A stretch of DNA of 40,905 bases from the NCBI GenBank assembly GCA_031292235.1, contig JARLHM010000066.1:1-40905 (forward strand). The letters are read 5' to 3'. The position numbers and the translations under genes were made by a program. Positions 7,345-14,655 of the stretch are shown here, one piece after another (the stretch's first letter is position 1; the number at the start of each line of letters is the position of its first letter). The notes under the pieces were generated by a model. That model saw only the letters and a list, made by a program, of their open reading frames with translations. It made no database searches and was not told where the DNA came from. The stretch comes from Syntrophaceae bacterium. Lineage in GTDB: Bacteria > Desulfobacterota > Desulfomonilia > Desulfomonilales > Desulfomonilaceae.

Positions 7345-8213
7345 TGTAAACCACCAGGTGTGAATCGTAGGGCTAATCCACCTGCGGCCTTTATCTTGTC
7401 CGAAACTTCGGCCGTCATGGCCGGAAATGGAGCAGCCTGATGTATCGCCCTCATGGCAGAACTGTCAAAGAAGCGATCTCCTGAGCTACGATCTATCGAA
7501 GCGTCCAACAGTCGGCCATCATCTCCAATTTGTATAGAAATGATCGTAACTCTCGCCGCTTTCTGTTCATCCCCGAACACGGACCAGCGTGAATTGATCT
7601 TGTTTCTAACAGCCTCAAACCAGCGGGCGATTTCAACGTCGTTTGATGAGCCCGCCCCGGCCGGAGTATCAAGTCCTGAAGCTCCCCTATTCTTTGACTT
7701 TTCAGATTTCTTCGTTTCCAGGTCCTTTTTTATAGCTGCCAGTCTTTTTTCCAGAAAATCATTTGAATTGAGTTTCTTTTCTGGCTCTTTCTTGGGTTTT
7801 TCGGCTTCAGATTTTGCCTCGGTCGGCTTTTTCTTGGGTTCAATCTTTTCCGGTTTCTGTTTTCTCTTCTTCATCTGAATAGCCGGCGCCAATGGTTCCG
7901 CCTTTGCAAAAAGAGTTTTTAGCTGTTCGACTTCAGTGCTGGACCTTCTAGCGGGCTCGGAGGGTTCTATGGACGCGAGTTCGGGAGTTGTCTCAAGTGG
8001 TTGCTGAGGGAGTTGTTTCATGGCGCTTTTGGATACCGGTCTGGCTTCAACCAACTTCACGTTAGTGACCCCCAGATCCGTGATCTTTGTCGGGGCGCTA
8101 AAGTATTTTGCGCCTAAGATCAGGAATGCGATAGCCACAAGGTGAAGTCCCGCAGATATCGCAAGCATCTGCGGGGATGTCCCTCGCCGATGTTTCAAAA
8201 GATCATTGATCAT
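7341..8213 (-). CDS. tolA: TolA / TonB-like energy-transducing protein
   Basis: A 290-residue single-span inner-membrane protein: transmembrane helix at about 16-36, a long lysine/glutamate-rich helical domain (about 100-190) that would cross the periplasm, then a C-terminal TonB/TolA fold (from IARWFEAVRNKINSRW, with SSGDRFFDSSAMRAI). It transmits proton-motive force from TolQR to TolB-Pal. It overlaps tolR by 4 bp and tolB by 4 bp. The C-terminal domain is nearer the TonB_C type than E. coli TolA, which is common outside Enterobacteria; assignment to the Tol system rests on its place in the operon. Confidence 0.92.
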   Translation of the reverse strand: MINDLLKHRRGTSPQMLAISAGLHLVAIAFLILGAKYFSAPTKITDLGVTNVKLVEARPVSKSAMKQLPQQPLETTPELASIEPSEPARRSSTEVEQLKTLFAKAEPLAPAIQMKKRKQKPEKIEPKKKPTEAKSEAEKPKKEPEKKLNSNDFLEKRLAAIKKDLETKKSEKSKNRGASGLDTPAGAGSSNDVEIARWFEAVRNKINSRWSVFGDEQKAARVTIISIQIGDDGRLLDASIDRSSGDRFFDSSAMRAIHQAAPFPAMTAEVSDKIKAAGGLALRFTPGGLQ

Positions 8214-8647
8214 TTAGCTGATTTACTGGATTCCTCCTGGGGAGTGGTGATCATACCCAGGTTTGCAATGCCTGCAGTTTTCAAGCTCGCCATGATTCTA
8301 ACCACAACGCCGTAAGGGACGGTCTTGTCGGCACGTAGAAATACATCCCGGTTGGGTTTGTCTTTCGTAGCGTCAACCACTACCGTCGCCAGTTGGTCCT
8401 CGGTGACCGCTTTATCATTTACATAGATCGACCCTGCCCCTGACACGGAAATGATTACTTCGTCACGCTGCTGAGCTTTCTCTATCGGCTCGCCTTTTGC
8501 CGAAGGGAGTTCAACAGAGACCCCTTCCTGTAACATTGGAGCCGTGACCATGAATATGATCAAAAGCACCAACATTACGTCAACCAGTGGGGTGACGTTT
8601 ATATCGGCCATTGGGGCCCTATTGCTTCTGTTCAGGCTAAAAGCCAT
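8210..8647 (-). CDS. tolR: TolR / ExbD-family proton-channel subunit
   Basis: A 145-residue protein with one transmembrane helix carrying the essential aspartate (NVTPLVDVMLVLLIIFMV, about 18-35) and a periplasmic ExbD/TolR domain. It works with TolQ as the proton-driven stator and passes force to TolA. It lies 40 bp after tolQ and its stop overlaps tolA. Length and motif match TolR. Confidence 0.96.
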   Translation of the reverse strand: MAFSLNRSNRAPMADINVTPLVDVMLVLLIIFMVTAPMLQEGVSVELPSAKGEPIEKAQQRDEVIISVSGAGSIYVNDKAVTEDQLATVVVDATKDKPNRDVFLRADKTVPYGVVVRIMASLKTAGIANLGMITTPQEESSKSAK

Positions 8648-8687
8648 CTGTCCGCCTCCTAAGATTCAACGTGAAGACCCCACAAAG

Positions 8688-9437
8688 TTACTTTCGTTTC
8701 CAGTAAATTCGCTCAATTATATTGATGAGTTCAGACGCAAAATTATCCATTTCCGTAGAGATGACATTTATACGACCTAAGAAATAGTTGAAGAAAATGA
8801 CAGCCGGGATAGCGGCCGCCAGACCGGCGGCAGTTGCAATCAAAGCTTCCGCTATTCCAGGCGCGACTACCGCCAGAGAAGCGCTCTTCATGGCCCCTAT
8901 ATTACGGAATGACTCCATGATCCCCCAAACGGTCCCAAAGAGTCCTATGAACGGGGCTGACGACCCTGTTGTAGCCAGGAAATTTACCCCTCTCTCGAGC
9001 CTGGCCCTCTCAGCCGTAACCGCTTGCTGCAATGAACGTATAATATTGTCCATACCGGTTCGCTCGTATTCCGGCTCTCCATTCGCGTCTACTGATCCCT
9101 TTTGGGACCCCGCTTGTATTCTGGACAAACGGCTTAGCTCGGCGTAGCCCGCTTTGAAGACGTGCGCTAGTGGACTGTGCGTGAATTGTTTGGCTTCAGT
9201 ATAAAGAGTTGAAAACTTCCTCGACTCCCTGAAAGCGTCAAAAAAGAGCTGGGTATGTTTTTTCGCTCTTGAAAGCGTGATGGCCTTGGTCAGGATTATT
9301 CCCCAACAAATAATCGAAAAAATCAGAAGTGTCAGCATCACGCATTTAACGACTATGCCAGCCCCAATTATAATCGACCACATGCTTTGATCGTTCAAGT
9401 TCTGGACCGGAAGCGCCGTCAGATAAGCGTTGAGCAT
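8688..9437 (-). CDS. tolQ: TolQ / ExbB-family proton-channel subunit
   Basis: A 249-residue MotA/TolQ/ExbB protein. Three hydrophobic segments are visible: near residues 19-45, a Gly-rich one at SSAPFIGLFGTVWGIMESF, and one at APGIAEALIATAAGLAAAIPAVIFF, the last two containing the family signature. A cytoplasmic loop between the first two includes an insertion with NGEPEYERTG, somewhat longer than in E. coli. ATG 9437 is preferred (AGGGG at about 8 nt) over a TTG at 9455. First gene of the tol-pal operon. Confidence 0.95.
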   Translation of the reverse strand: MLNAYLTALPVQNLNDQSMWSIIIGAGIVVKCVMLTLLIFSIICWGIILTKAITLSRAKKHTQLFFDAFRESRKFSTLYTEAKQFTHSPLAHVFKAGYAELSRLSRIQAGSQKGSVDANGEPEYERTGMDNIIRSLQQAVTAERARLERGVNFLATTGSSAPFIGLFGTVWGIMESFRNIGAMKSASLAVVAPGIAEALIATAAGLAAAIPAVIFFNYFLGRINVISTEMDNFASELINIIERIYWKRK

Positions 9438-9467
9438 AGGTAATTCCCCTTTCAATCAGTCCCAGAT

Positions 9468-9496
9468 TAATTAATCTATCAAAAAACATATGTCAA
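9468..9496 (-). promoter_or_regulatory. Candidate promoter of the tol-pal operon
   Basis: On the minus strand, TTGACA (9491-9496), 17-bp spacer, TAATTA (9468-9473), about 31 bp upstream of the tolQ ATG. The -10 box lies in a short ATTAATTAAT palindrome. Confidence 0.55.
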
Positions 9497-9676
9497 GTTT
9501 TACATGTGTTTAGTGTATGTTATATAAATTTACTAAATCATTTTAACCATTTTATAAGCTATCGTCTTAAAATAGTCATTTTTAATTTAAGACAATTTTT
9601 AGAGGCGCTTGTTCCACGAGCCTGATTTTCCTTGTGATGAAGATCATGTTCAAATTGCGATGACGAAACGGTTAAG

Positions 9677-9711
9677 TTCGTAGAGCTTGGCCCCCTGATC
9701 AAGTCTACGAA
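9677..9711 (+). ncRNA. Strong hairpin in the tolQ / RNA-binding-protein intergenic region
   Basis: TTCGTAGA-G-CTTG (9677-9689) pairs with CAAGTCTACGAA (9700-9711): 12 bp with one bulged G and a 10-nt loop. No T-run follows. Part of a near-repeat shared with 9930-9948. It could be part of an untranslated RNA or a DNA regulatory element; no known RNA family is recognised. Confidence 0.3.
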
Positions 9712-9831
9712 AAACGTTTGGATTGCGTAATGGAAAGATGTAAATCGTCAGATTGTGATTGGCCGCCAAGGTTATCGTGCAGATGAACATGACGAATCAG
9801 CTTTCCAAATTTCCGAAATTTAATATTTCTA

Positions 9832-9860
9832 TTGATTACCTGTCACCGATGATGTATTCT
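9832..9860 (+). promoter_or_regulatory. Candidate promoter of the RNA-binding protein gene
   Basis: TTGATT (9832-9837), 17-bp spacer, TATTCT (9855-9860). It would give a 5' leader of about 210 nt containing the 9908-9958 stem. Confidence 0.35.
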
Positions 9861-9907
9861 ATATTTGAAGCTTAACTTGTATTGCTCCAGTTGCCCTATT
9901 AATACAT

Positions 9908-9958
9908 GGTCACGGGTGTTATGCGAGAATTAAGATCGTAGAGCGTGGTACCCGTGCC
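9908..9958 (+). promoter_or_regulatory. Long-loop stem in the leader of the RNA-binding protein gene
   Basis: CACGGGT (9911-9917) pairs with ACCCGTG (9950-9956), extended by GG/CC around a bulged T. The loop contains the second 19-bp repeat copy. A regulatory leader, for example temperature- or self-regulated by the RNA-binding product, is an inference. Confidence 0.35.
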
Positions 9959-10076
9959 GTGGATTGTTCTGAATTATCCAGTCGATTTATCCCCGATCAC
10001 CAAAACCCCGTTATTCATCAACCTACACGCACTTTCACAGGGTTGTGTCGCGCGTTTTTCCAAAAGGAGCTACAAA

Positions 10077-10370
10077 ATGAGTTTTAACATTTATGTTGGT
10101 AATCTTTCCTTCGATGCTAGCGAAGGAGAACTAAGAACTCTGTTCGGAGAGTATGGCGAAGTGGATACCGTCAAGATCATTTCTGACCAGTTTACGGGCA
10201 GATCTCGCGGTTTTGGTTTTGTTGAGATGCAGGACCGTGAAGAAGGTTTGCGTGCAGTAAAGGAACTGGATTCCAGGGAACTGGGTGGACGAACCCTGAA
10301 GATAAACGAAGCAAAGCCTAAAACCTCCGGCGGCGGTGGCCGTCGGGATGACAGGGACTCTCGCTGGTAA
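10077..10370 (+). CDS. Small RRM-family RNA-binding protein
   Basis: A 97-residue protein made of one RNA recognition motif: RNP2 IYVGNL at 5-10 and RNP1 RGFGFVEM at about 44-51, followed by a short Gly/Arg/Asp-rich tail ending in DSRW. It resembles the bacterial/cyanobacterial Rbp family, single-stranded RNA binders often induced by cold. The ATG at 10077 with AAGGAG at 10064-10069 is clearly the start; an upstream in-frame extension to 9945 has no ribosome-binding site or domain. Long structured leader upstream, strong terminator downstream; monocistronic. Confidence 0.95.
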   Translation: MSFNIYVGNLSFDASEGELRTLFGEYGEVDTVKIISDQFTGRSRGFGFVEMQDREEGLRAVKELDSRELGGRTLKINEAKPKTSGGGGRRDDRDSRW

Positions 10371-10409
10371 AACCTTCCCGAAAAAAATAAATCATTGAGA
10401 TAATCACAC

Positions 10410-10438
10410 AGGGGCTTGCTTCGGCAAGTTCCTGTTTT
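10410..10438 (+). terminator. Rho-independent terminator with a UUCG tetraloop
   Basis: A 10-bp stem (10410-10419 with 10424-10433, two G-T pairs) is closed by c-TTCG-g and followed by GTTTT. It lies 40 bp after the RRM gene stop. Confidence 0.88.
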
Positions 10439-10664
10439 CAGCTTATTGTCATATTCCGAACACTAACGTCTTTAATTTCACTGCTTTCTTAACAGTTAAT
10501 TTGAATGTGCCGGTAAAAGTTTGTTTTTGAAGTCGAATGTGGCGCCTTCATTTTGGGTAGTCTACCAACCCCGGGTCGAGTTTACTCGATTTGTCCGAGG
10601 TCAAGGCGCTGTTTATCTTCTGATAAATGGATGGCTGAGCCGACCGGCTCTTATCGAACTCTTA

Positions 10665-10778
10665 TCACTTGAATTCGATGTTTTCCGGTTTCTCGGCCTC
10701 GTAATTGGAACATCGCAATATCAAAACGACGATTAATACAGCTCCAAACGCATAAGCCGCTATTTCCCAGATTTCCAT
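10665..10778 (-). CDS. Candidate 37-residue single-span membrane peptide
   Basis: ATG at 10778, stop at 10665-10667. The peptide begins MEIWEIAAYAFGAVLIVVL, forms one hydrophobic helix of about 16 residues, then a Cys and a charged tail (EAEKPENIEFK). CAGGTGT with AGGTG at 10787-10791 is spaced 8 nt from the ATG, a usable ribosome-binding site. The layout (short polar N-terminus, one helix, charged cytosolic-type tail) resembles many small bacterial membrane proteins. It stands alone in the roughly 650-bp gap between the RRM and TrhA-like genes. No family recognised; conservation in relatives would decide. Confidence 0.42.
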   Translation of the reverse strand: MEIWEIAAYAFGAVLIVVLILRCSNYEAEKPENIEFK

Positions 10779-10872
10779 GAAAATTACACCTGACGTTGAA
10801 CTTTATTGGCACTAGCAGATGCTTTGACCACATAGATTATCAAAAAGTCGATGGGTTGACCGCATAAGTTAG

Positions 10873-10891
10873 ATGCATAAGATATATGCAT
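10873..10891. promoter_or_regulatory. Inverted repeat upstream of the TrhA-like gene
   Basis: ATGCATA (10873-10879), 5-nt spacer, TATGCAT (10885-10891). It lies between the small membrane peptide gene and the TrhA-like gene, divergent from each other, so it could serve either as an operator. No other clear signal in 10779-11088. Confidence 0.35.
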
Positions 10892-11088
10892 GCGCAAAAT
10901 GATAACAACCTGTCGTTCAACGGAATTAGCGTTTCATTTCGCCTTGCATGACACATCGGGGACACACCGCTGGCCTCGGTCAAAGAAGATCTCGTCTTTT
11001 TGCTAAAAACACTATACCACGGGCCTGCCTGTGAAGCTCATTTGTTACATATGCTTAAACACCAAGAAACACTTTTGCAAGAGGCTCT

Positions 11089-11748
11089 ATGCTCAATAAA
11101 TTCCGTGACCCAATCAGTGGACTGACACATCTCGCTGCGGCCGTAGGCGCAATGTGCGGTGTAGTGATCCTCATGCTCATCGGGCACGACGACGCCACCA
11201 AGGCTATTTCACTGGCGATCTATGGCTTTAGTCTGGTTCTGATGTTCGCTGCCAGCGCCACCTATCACCTGGCCAAAGCTCCTCCCCAAGTAATTAAAGT
11301 TCTTCGAAAGGCTGATCACTCAGCCATTTATCTTTTGATTGCCGGCAGCTACACGCCTATTTGTCTCCACTTCTTCCGGGGCTTCTGGCAATGGTGGTTC
11401 GTAGGGATTATTTGGGGCATGGCGCTTATCGGCGTTGCAATCAAAATCTTCATTATAAAGGCGCCTCGCTGGCTCACCGCGGGGATTTACCTACTGATGG
11501 GTTGGCTGGCTATCCTAGCCGTTCCGGAGATGGTGGTGGTTATGCCCGTGCCTGCGTTGATTTGGCTTGTTCTAGGTGGGCTCTTTTTTACGCTGGGAGC
11601 GGTGGTCTATATCAGCAAGAAGCCTGATTTCTATCCCAAGGTTTTCGGCTTCCATGAAGTATGGCATATTTTTGTAATTCTCGGATGCGCGTGTCACTTC
11701 ATTGTCATCGCGACCTTTATAGCGCCGAGTTCAAAGGCGGGGCTATAA
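11089..11748 (+). CDS. Hemolysin III / TrhA-family (PAQR) membrane protein
   Basis: A 219-residue integral membrane protein with about seven hydrophobic segments. The family's conserved residues are visible: SATYH near 55-59, DHSAIYLLIAGSYTP near 76-90, and HEVWHIFV near 199-206, whose histidines with the earlier His/Asp form the predicted metal site. In other bacteria this family is linked to membrane-energetics homeostasis; the name 'hemolysin' is historical. ATG at 11089, with AAGAGG close upstream. Monocistronic. Confidence 0.92.
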   Translation: MLNKFRDPISGLTHLAAAVGAMCGVVILMLIGHDDATKAISLAIYGFSLVLMFAASATYHLAKAPPQVIKVLRKADHSAIYLLIAGSYTPICLHFFRGFWQWWFVGIIWGMALIGVAIKIFIIKAPRWLTAGIYLLMGWLAILAVPEMVVVMPVPALIWLVLGGLFFTLGAVVYISKKPDFYPKVFGFHEVWHIFVILGCACHFIVIATFIAPSSKAGL

Positions 11749-11795
11749 TTTGTTTTTTACACAGCTACAAAAAAAGATAGAAGTCCACAGACCCA

Positions 11796-11828
11796 AGCCT
11801 TCAATGTTTGCGAAGGCTGCAAGCCTTT
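11796..11828 (+). terminator. Possible terminator after the TrhA-like gene
   Basis: AGCCTTC (11796-11802) pairs with GAAGGCT (11812-11818), followed shortly by CCTTTT. The stem is only 7 bp, so confidence is modest. Confidence 0.4.
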
Positions 11829-11920
11829 TACAACAAGTGGCCCCATCTCCATCTTAATGAGGATGCCTCCTCAAATTGCCAGAACTTAAACTTATGCCTT
11901 GCGGTTCTCAAAGAACGTGT

Positions 11921-12631
11921 TTATTTCACACCAAGGGCGAACTCTACCGCCGCCTCCGAATGTATCTGCACCGTGTCGAAAACTGGCGCTCGAACATCCT
12001 TCTGTTTGATCAACAATGGAATCTCAGTGCATCCTAGTATCACACCTTCCGCCCCTTCCTCTTCCACTAAACGGTCGATGATTCGGATGAATTCCTTTCT
12101 TGATGCCTTGATGATTTTTCCAGCGCACAATTCATCGAAAATAACGGTATTAATGTAGTCCCGTTCGGTCTTATCGGGGATAACTACTCTAAGTCCGTAT
12201 CGTTGCTCCAAACGGTCTCGGTAAAAATGTTGCTCCATTGTATATGCCGTGCCCAGTAGCGCGACAGTTTTTAATCCTTTTCCATTTATTTTATTGGCGG
12301 TAGCGTCGGCGAGGCGGAGAACGGGGATAGTGACATGCGCTTCGATGTGGTCGGCGGACACGTTCATGGTGTTGGAGGCTATCACGATAAAATCGGCGCC
12401 GCCTCGTTCGAGTCTTTGAGCCGCATCAATCATCGTTGTAATCAAAGGTTCCCAGTTCCCGTGTTCTGCCAGACGTTCATCTTTGGAAAAATCCCCAAAT
12501 GGAATGGAAAACATTAATATCTTGGCGGAATTCAATCCGCCAAGCAGGTCTCTGACCATTTCGTTCATTAATCGGTAGTATTCTATCGATGAAACCCAGC
12601 TTATTCCACCTATAATGCCGATGGTCTTCAT
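11921..12631 (-). CDS. Aspartate/glutamate racemase-family protein with an atypical active site
   Basis: The 236-residue protein begins MKTIGIIGGISWVSSIEYY, the hallmark of the aspartate racemase/YgeA family, which inverts amino-acid stereochemistry by a two-base mechanism. The second catalytic thiol is present (C201 in LGCTEIPLL). At the first site, where CNT(M/A)H is usual, the sequence is A85-S86-N-T-M-N90, so the first Cys is missing and the following His is Asn. An E. coli family member with a Thr/Cys pair is known, so a Ser/Cys enzyme is possible; loss of racemase activity is also possible. It is the last minus-strand gene of the region, 126 bp downstream of the CooC-like gene, with a dispersed-repeat-like sequence between. 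Confidence 0.85.
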   Translation of the reverse strand: MKTIGIIGGISWVSSIEYYRLMNEMVRDLLGGLNSAKILMFSIPFGDFSKDERLAEHGNWEPLITTMIDAAQRLERGGADFIVIASNTMNVSADHIEAHVTIPVLRLADATANKINGKGLKTVALLGTAYTMEQHFYRDRLEQRYGLRVVIPDKTERDYINTVIFDELCAGKIIKASRKEFIRIIDRLVEEEGAEGVILGCTEIPLLIKQKDVRAPVFDTVQIHSEAAVEFALGVK

Positions 12632-12666
12632 CTGCGGTTTTTTTGAAGTCCTTCCTACTGGGAGAT

Positions 12667-12692
12667 AGATTTCTCGCTACGCTCGAAATGAC
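12667..12692. repeat. Short dispersed-repeat-like sequence
   Basis: The minus strand reads GTCATTTCGAGCGTAGCGAG followed by AAATCT. From memory, this string recurs between genes in many unrelated bacterial genomes and when translated gives the spurious peptide ISSVARNL, which is seen here in a chance reading frame. No transposase nearby. Only one copy is seen in this window. Confidence 0.55.
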
Positions 12693-12757
12693 AATGGCGC
12701 CGCTTCTGTTAACTCTATGACGCGAAGCCAAGAGAGATACCGCCGCCGGGCAACGTA

Positions 12758-13528
12758 TCAACTTAGTACAGCTATATCCTGAAGCATCTTGCGTACAGCC
12801 TGATACGCTATGGAATCAGACGGAATGTCAACCAACGGCTTACCCTCGAGGTCCAGAGCGACCAATTCTTCATCATACGGGATCAGGGCCAAGGGCGTCG
12901 AAGGCAGGGCCTCTATTTCCTCACGGGTAGTTTTCGGCAGATCGGCCAAAGTTCCCTGAATTCGGCTCAAGACTATGTGCTGGTTGTGTATTCTGCCTTC
13001 CATTTCGTCGATCAACTGATAAATTCGTCCTATTGTCCTAACACTTCTTGGGGATGGATCGGATATTATGAACAGATGGTCGACTTCTTCCTCGGTCCTC
13101 CTAGATAGGTGCTCCATACCGGCTTCATTGTCGATAATGACGAACTTGTAGTTCGTGGTAAGACGCGAGATAACATCGCGGAGTATGTTGTTGGCCATGC
13201 AATAGCAGCCTGGTCCCTCCGGACGCCCCATTGACAGAAAGTCCAAGTCTTTGGTTTCCTCAAGGTTGGCCTGGATCTGGTAGTCCATGAAACGATCCCT
13301 GGTCATGCCACCGGGGATATCCTCACCCATCTTCCTCGCGTCTTCCCTTATACACCCTACGCTTTTAGGTTCCCGTATCCCGAGAACTTCATGAAGGTTT
13401 GAGTTTGAATCCGCATCAATCGCTAATAAAGGCCTCTGGCCACTATCTATAAGGTTTTTGATTATCAGTGACGCAATAGACGTTTTCCCAACACCGCCCT
13501 TCCCTGCGACTGCAAGGGTTATTCCCAT
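12758..13528 (-). CDS. CooC-like nickel-insertion P-loop ATPase
   Basis: A 256-residue MinD/NifH-class ATPase. Seen: deviant Walker A GKGGVGKT at 9-16 (Lys10 and Lys15), AIDADSNSNL at 36-45, and the C108-Y-C110 pair in GPGCYCMANN. In CooC proteins a CxC at this point binds nickel at the dimer interface for delivery to carbon monoxide dehydrogenase or acetyl-CoA synthase. The start has GGAGAGG about 6 nt upstream and follows the MetE-like gene by 29 bp, so they are probably co-transcribed. No CODH gene is in the window. A role with the corrinoid/acetyl-CoA pathway is likely but inferred. Confidence 0.88.
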   Translation of the reverse strand: MGITLAVAGKGGVGKTSIASLIIKNLIDSGQRPLLAIDADSNSNLHEVLGIREPKSVGCIREDARKMGEDIPGGMTRDRFMDYQIQANLEETKDLDFLSMGRPEGPGCYCMANNILRDVISRLTTNYKFVIIDNEAGMEHLSRRTEEEVDHLFIISDPSPRSVRTIGRIYQLIDEMEGRIHNQHIVLSRIQGTLADLPKTTREEIEALPSTPLALIPYDEELVALDLEGKPLVDIPSDSIAYQAVRKMLQDIAVLS

Positions 13529-13557
13529 GTTGTTTCCTCTCCAAGAAAATTATTTAG

Positions 13558-14640
13558 CTAGTCGTTAAAAATGTTTTCAAATTTCGTTTCGTCAATTTTA
13601 GATAGTACTGCGTAGACTTTTTCGGTTTCTTCGATAGTCAAGCTCGAGCAACCGCATGCCGGTGTAATTATAATATGGTTAAGCAATAGTTCGCTGTTGA
13701 TACCCTTTTCCTCCAACACAGACACCCCTCTACGAAGCCTCCCGAACGTCAAATCCACAGATTCCTGATTTATTCTGGAATCATTAGGGACTGCGCCCCA
13801 TGCCAGGACACCGCCTCGCGCCAGGAAATTCGACAACTGTTCAGGATAGATCGCCAAAGACTCCAGATAATCCACAGCGTCAAAATTGATAATATCCACT
13901 GTTGACTGCATCAGCAATGACCAGTCTGTGTTTCCACAGCAATGGACTCCGGTGATCGCTCCCACGGAAGACGCCATTGAAAAAACATCGTCGAGAGACT
14001 CGATAACATCCGAACTGGAAACCCCTAGAAAAGCGGAGGAACCATAAGCGCTAAGGCTTGGCTCATCAAAAAACAATATTATTTTCTCAGCGAACGGCTT
14101 CAATTTTTCTACCAGCCACATCGCCTTCAGCCCCATGCCCTTTACCGCCACGTCCTTGAATATAGGGTGGTAAAATATGGGTTTGCCATGCTCATCGGTT
14201 ACGGATAAGGCAAAACTTAAGGGACCGGTAACCTGGGCTTTAAGGAACGAGCGCTTCGAATGGTCCTTGATCAGCCTGTCAATAAACAATTTGATCCCAA
14301 GTCCGTAATCCTCGGTTATGGCAAAAGCTTCGCTCGGAGAACCCTCAACAATTTTCAGATAGTCTTCGTAGAACTTCTCGACGGGACCGGATGATTCGTC
14401 AGAAGTATTGAAATAATATTTAAGGTTTTCCAAATCAACGTGGAAACCAGGAAGCTTTTCCGAATATTGTATCCACATCTGCTCGCGAGGGTCGCGTCTC
14501 GATAGTTGAGGCAAATGGGGCGCTGTTTTCAAAGAATCCAAAATGAGGTTTACCGCAGCATCCGCATCAGTATGCGGCATACTCCCTATGGCGGTAGTGA
14601 GAAGCTTGGGAAGCGCCTCAGTCATGCAATTTCCTGCCAT
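13558..14640 (-). CDS. Short MetE-like (core methionine synthase/UROD-fold) methyltransferase
   Basis: A 360-residue protein with only the C-terminal-type catalytic barrel of cobalamin-independent methionine synthase, lacking the N-terminal folate-binding half of MetE (about 750 residues). Zinc ligands are visible: H233-x-C235 (HCCGNTDW) and C329 (ITPACGCSS), and the FFDEPSL stretch near 190-196 matches the family's DEPA motif. Short 'core-MetE' proteins in anaerobes have been reported to take methyl groups from corrinoid proteins instead of methyl-folate. The neighbouring CooC-like gene fits that idea. ATG 14640 is used because GGAG lies 5 nt upstream; a TTG at 14655 is also in frame. Substrates are not proven by sequence. 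Confidence 0.82.
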   Translation of the reverse strand: MAGNCMTEALPKLLTTAIGSMPHTDADAAVNLILDSLKTAPHLPQLSRRDPREQMWIQYSEKLPGFHVDLENLKYYFNTSDESSGPVEKFYEDYLKIVEGSPSEAFAITEDYGLGIKLFIDRLIKDHSKRSFLKAQVTGPLSFALSVTDEHGKPIFYHPIFKDVAVKGMGLKAMWLVEKLKPFAEKIILFFDEPSLSAYGSSAFLGVSSSDVIESLDDVFSMASSVGAITGVHCCGNTDWSLLMQSTVDIINFDAVDYLESLAIYPEQLSNFLARGGVLAWGAVPNDSRINQESVDLTFGRLRRGVSVLEEKGINSELLLNHIIITPACGCSSLTIEETEKVYAVLSKIDETKFENIFND

Positions 14641-14655
14641 TTCAACTCCACTCAA

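Larger units (their letters stand above)
9672..9948 (+). repeat. Pair of imperfect 19-bp direct repeats
   Basis: TTAAGTTCGTAGAGCTTGG at 9672-9690 and TTAAGATCGTAGAGCGTGG at 9930-9948 match at 17 of 19 positions. The remaining intergenic DNA (9497-10076) is AT-rich near tolQ and holds no convincing coding frame. Confidence 0.5.

Noticed and set aside
7453-7878. 141-residue open frame antisense to tolA
   Set aside because: It is the mirror of the Lys/Glu-rich TolA helix (giving Ser/Phe-rich sequence), with no ribosome-binding site or domain.
10521-10736. 71-residue frame after the RRM gene
   Set aside because: No ribosome-binding site and it overlaps the better small membrane peptide candidate on the minus strand.
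12477-12761. 94-residue frame containing ISSVARNL
   Set aside because: It is the translation of the short dispersed-repeat-like string plus antisense-frame racemase sequence, not a gene.
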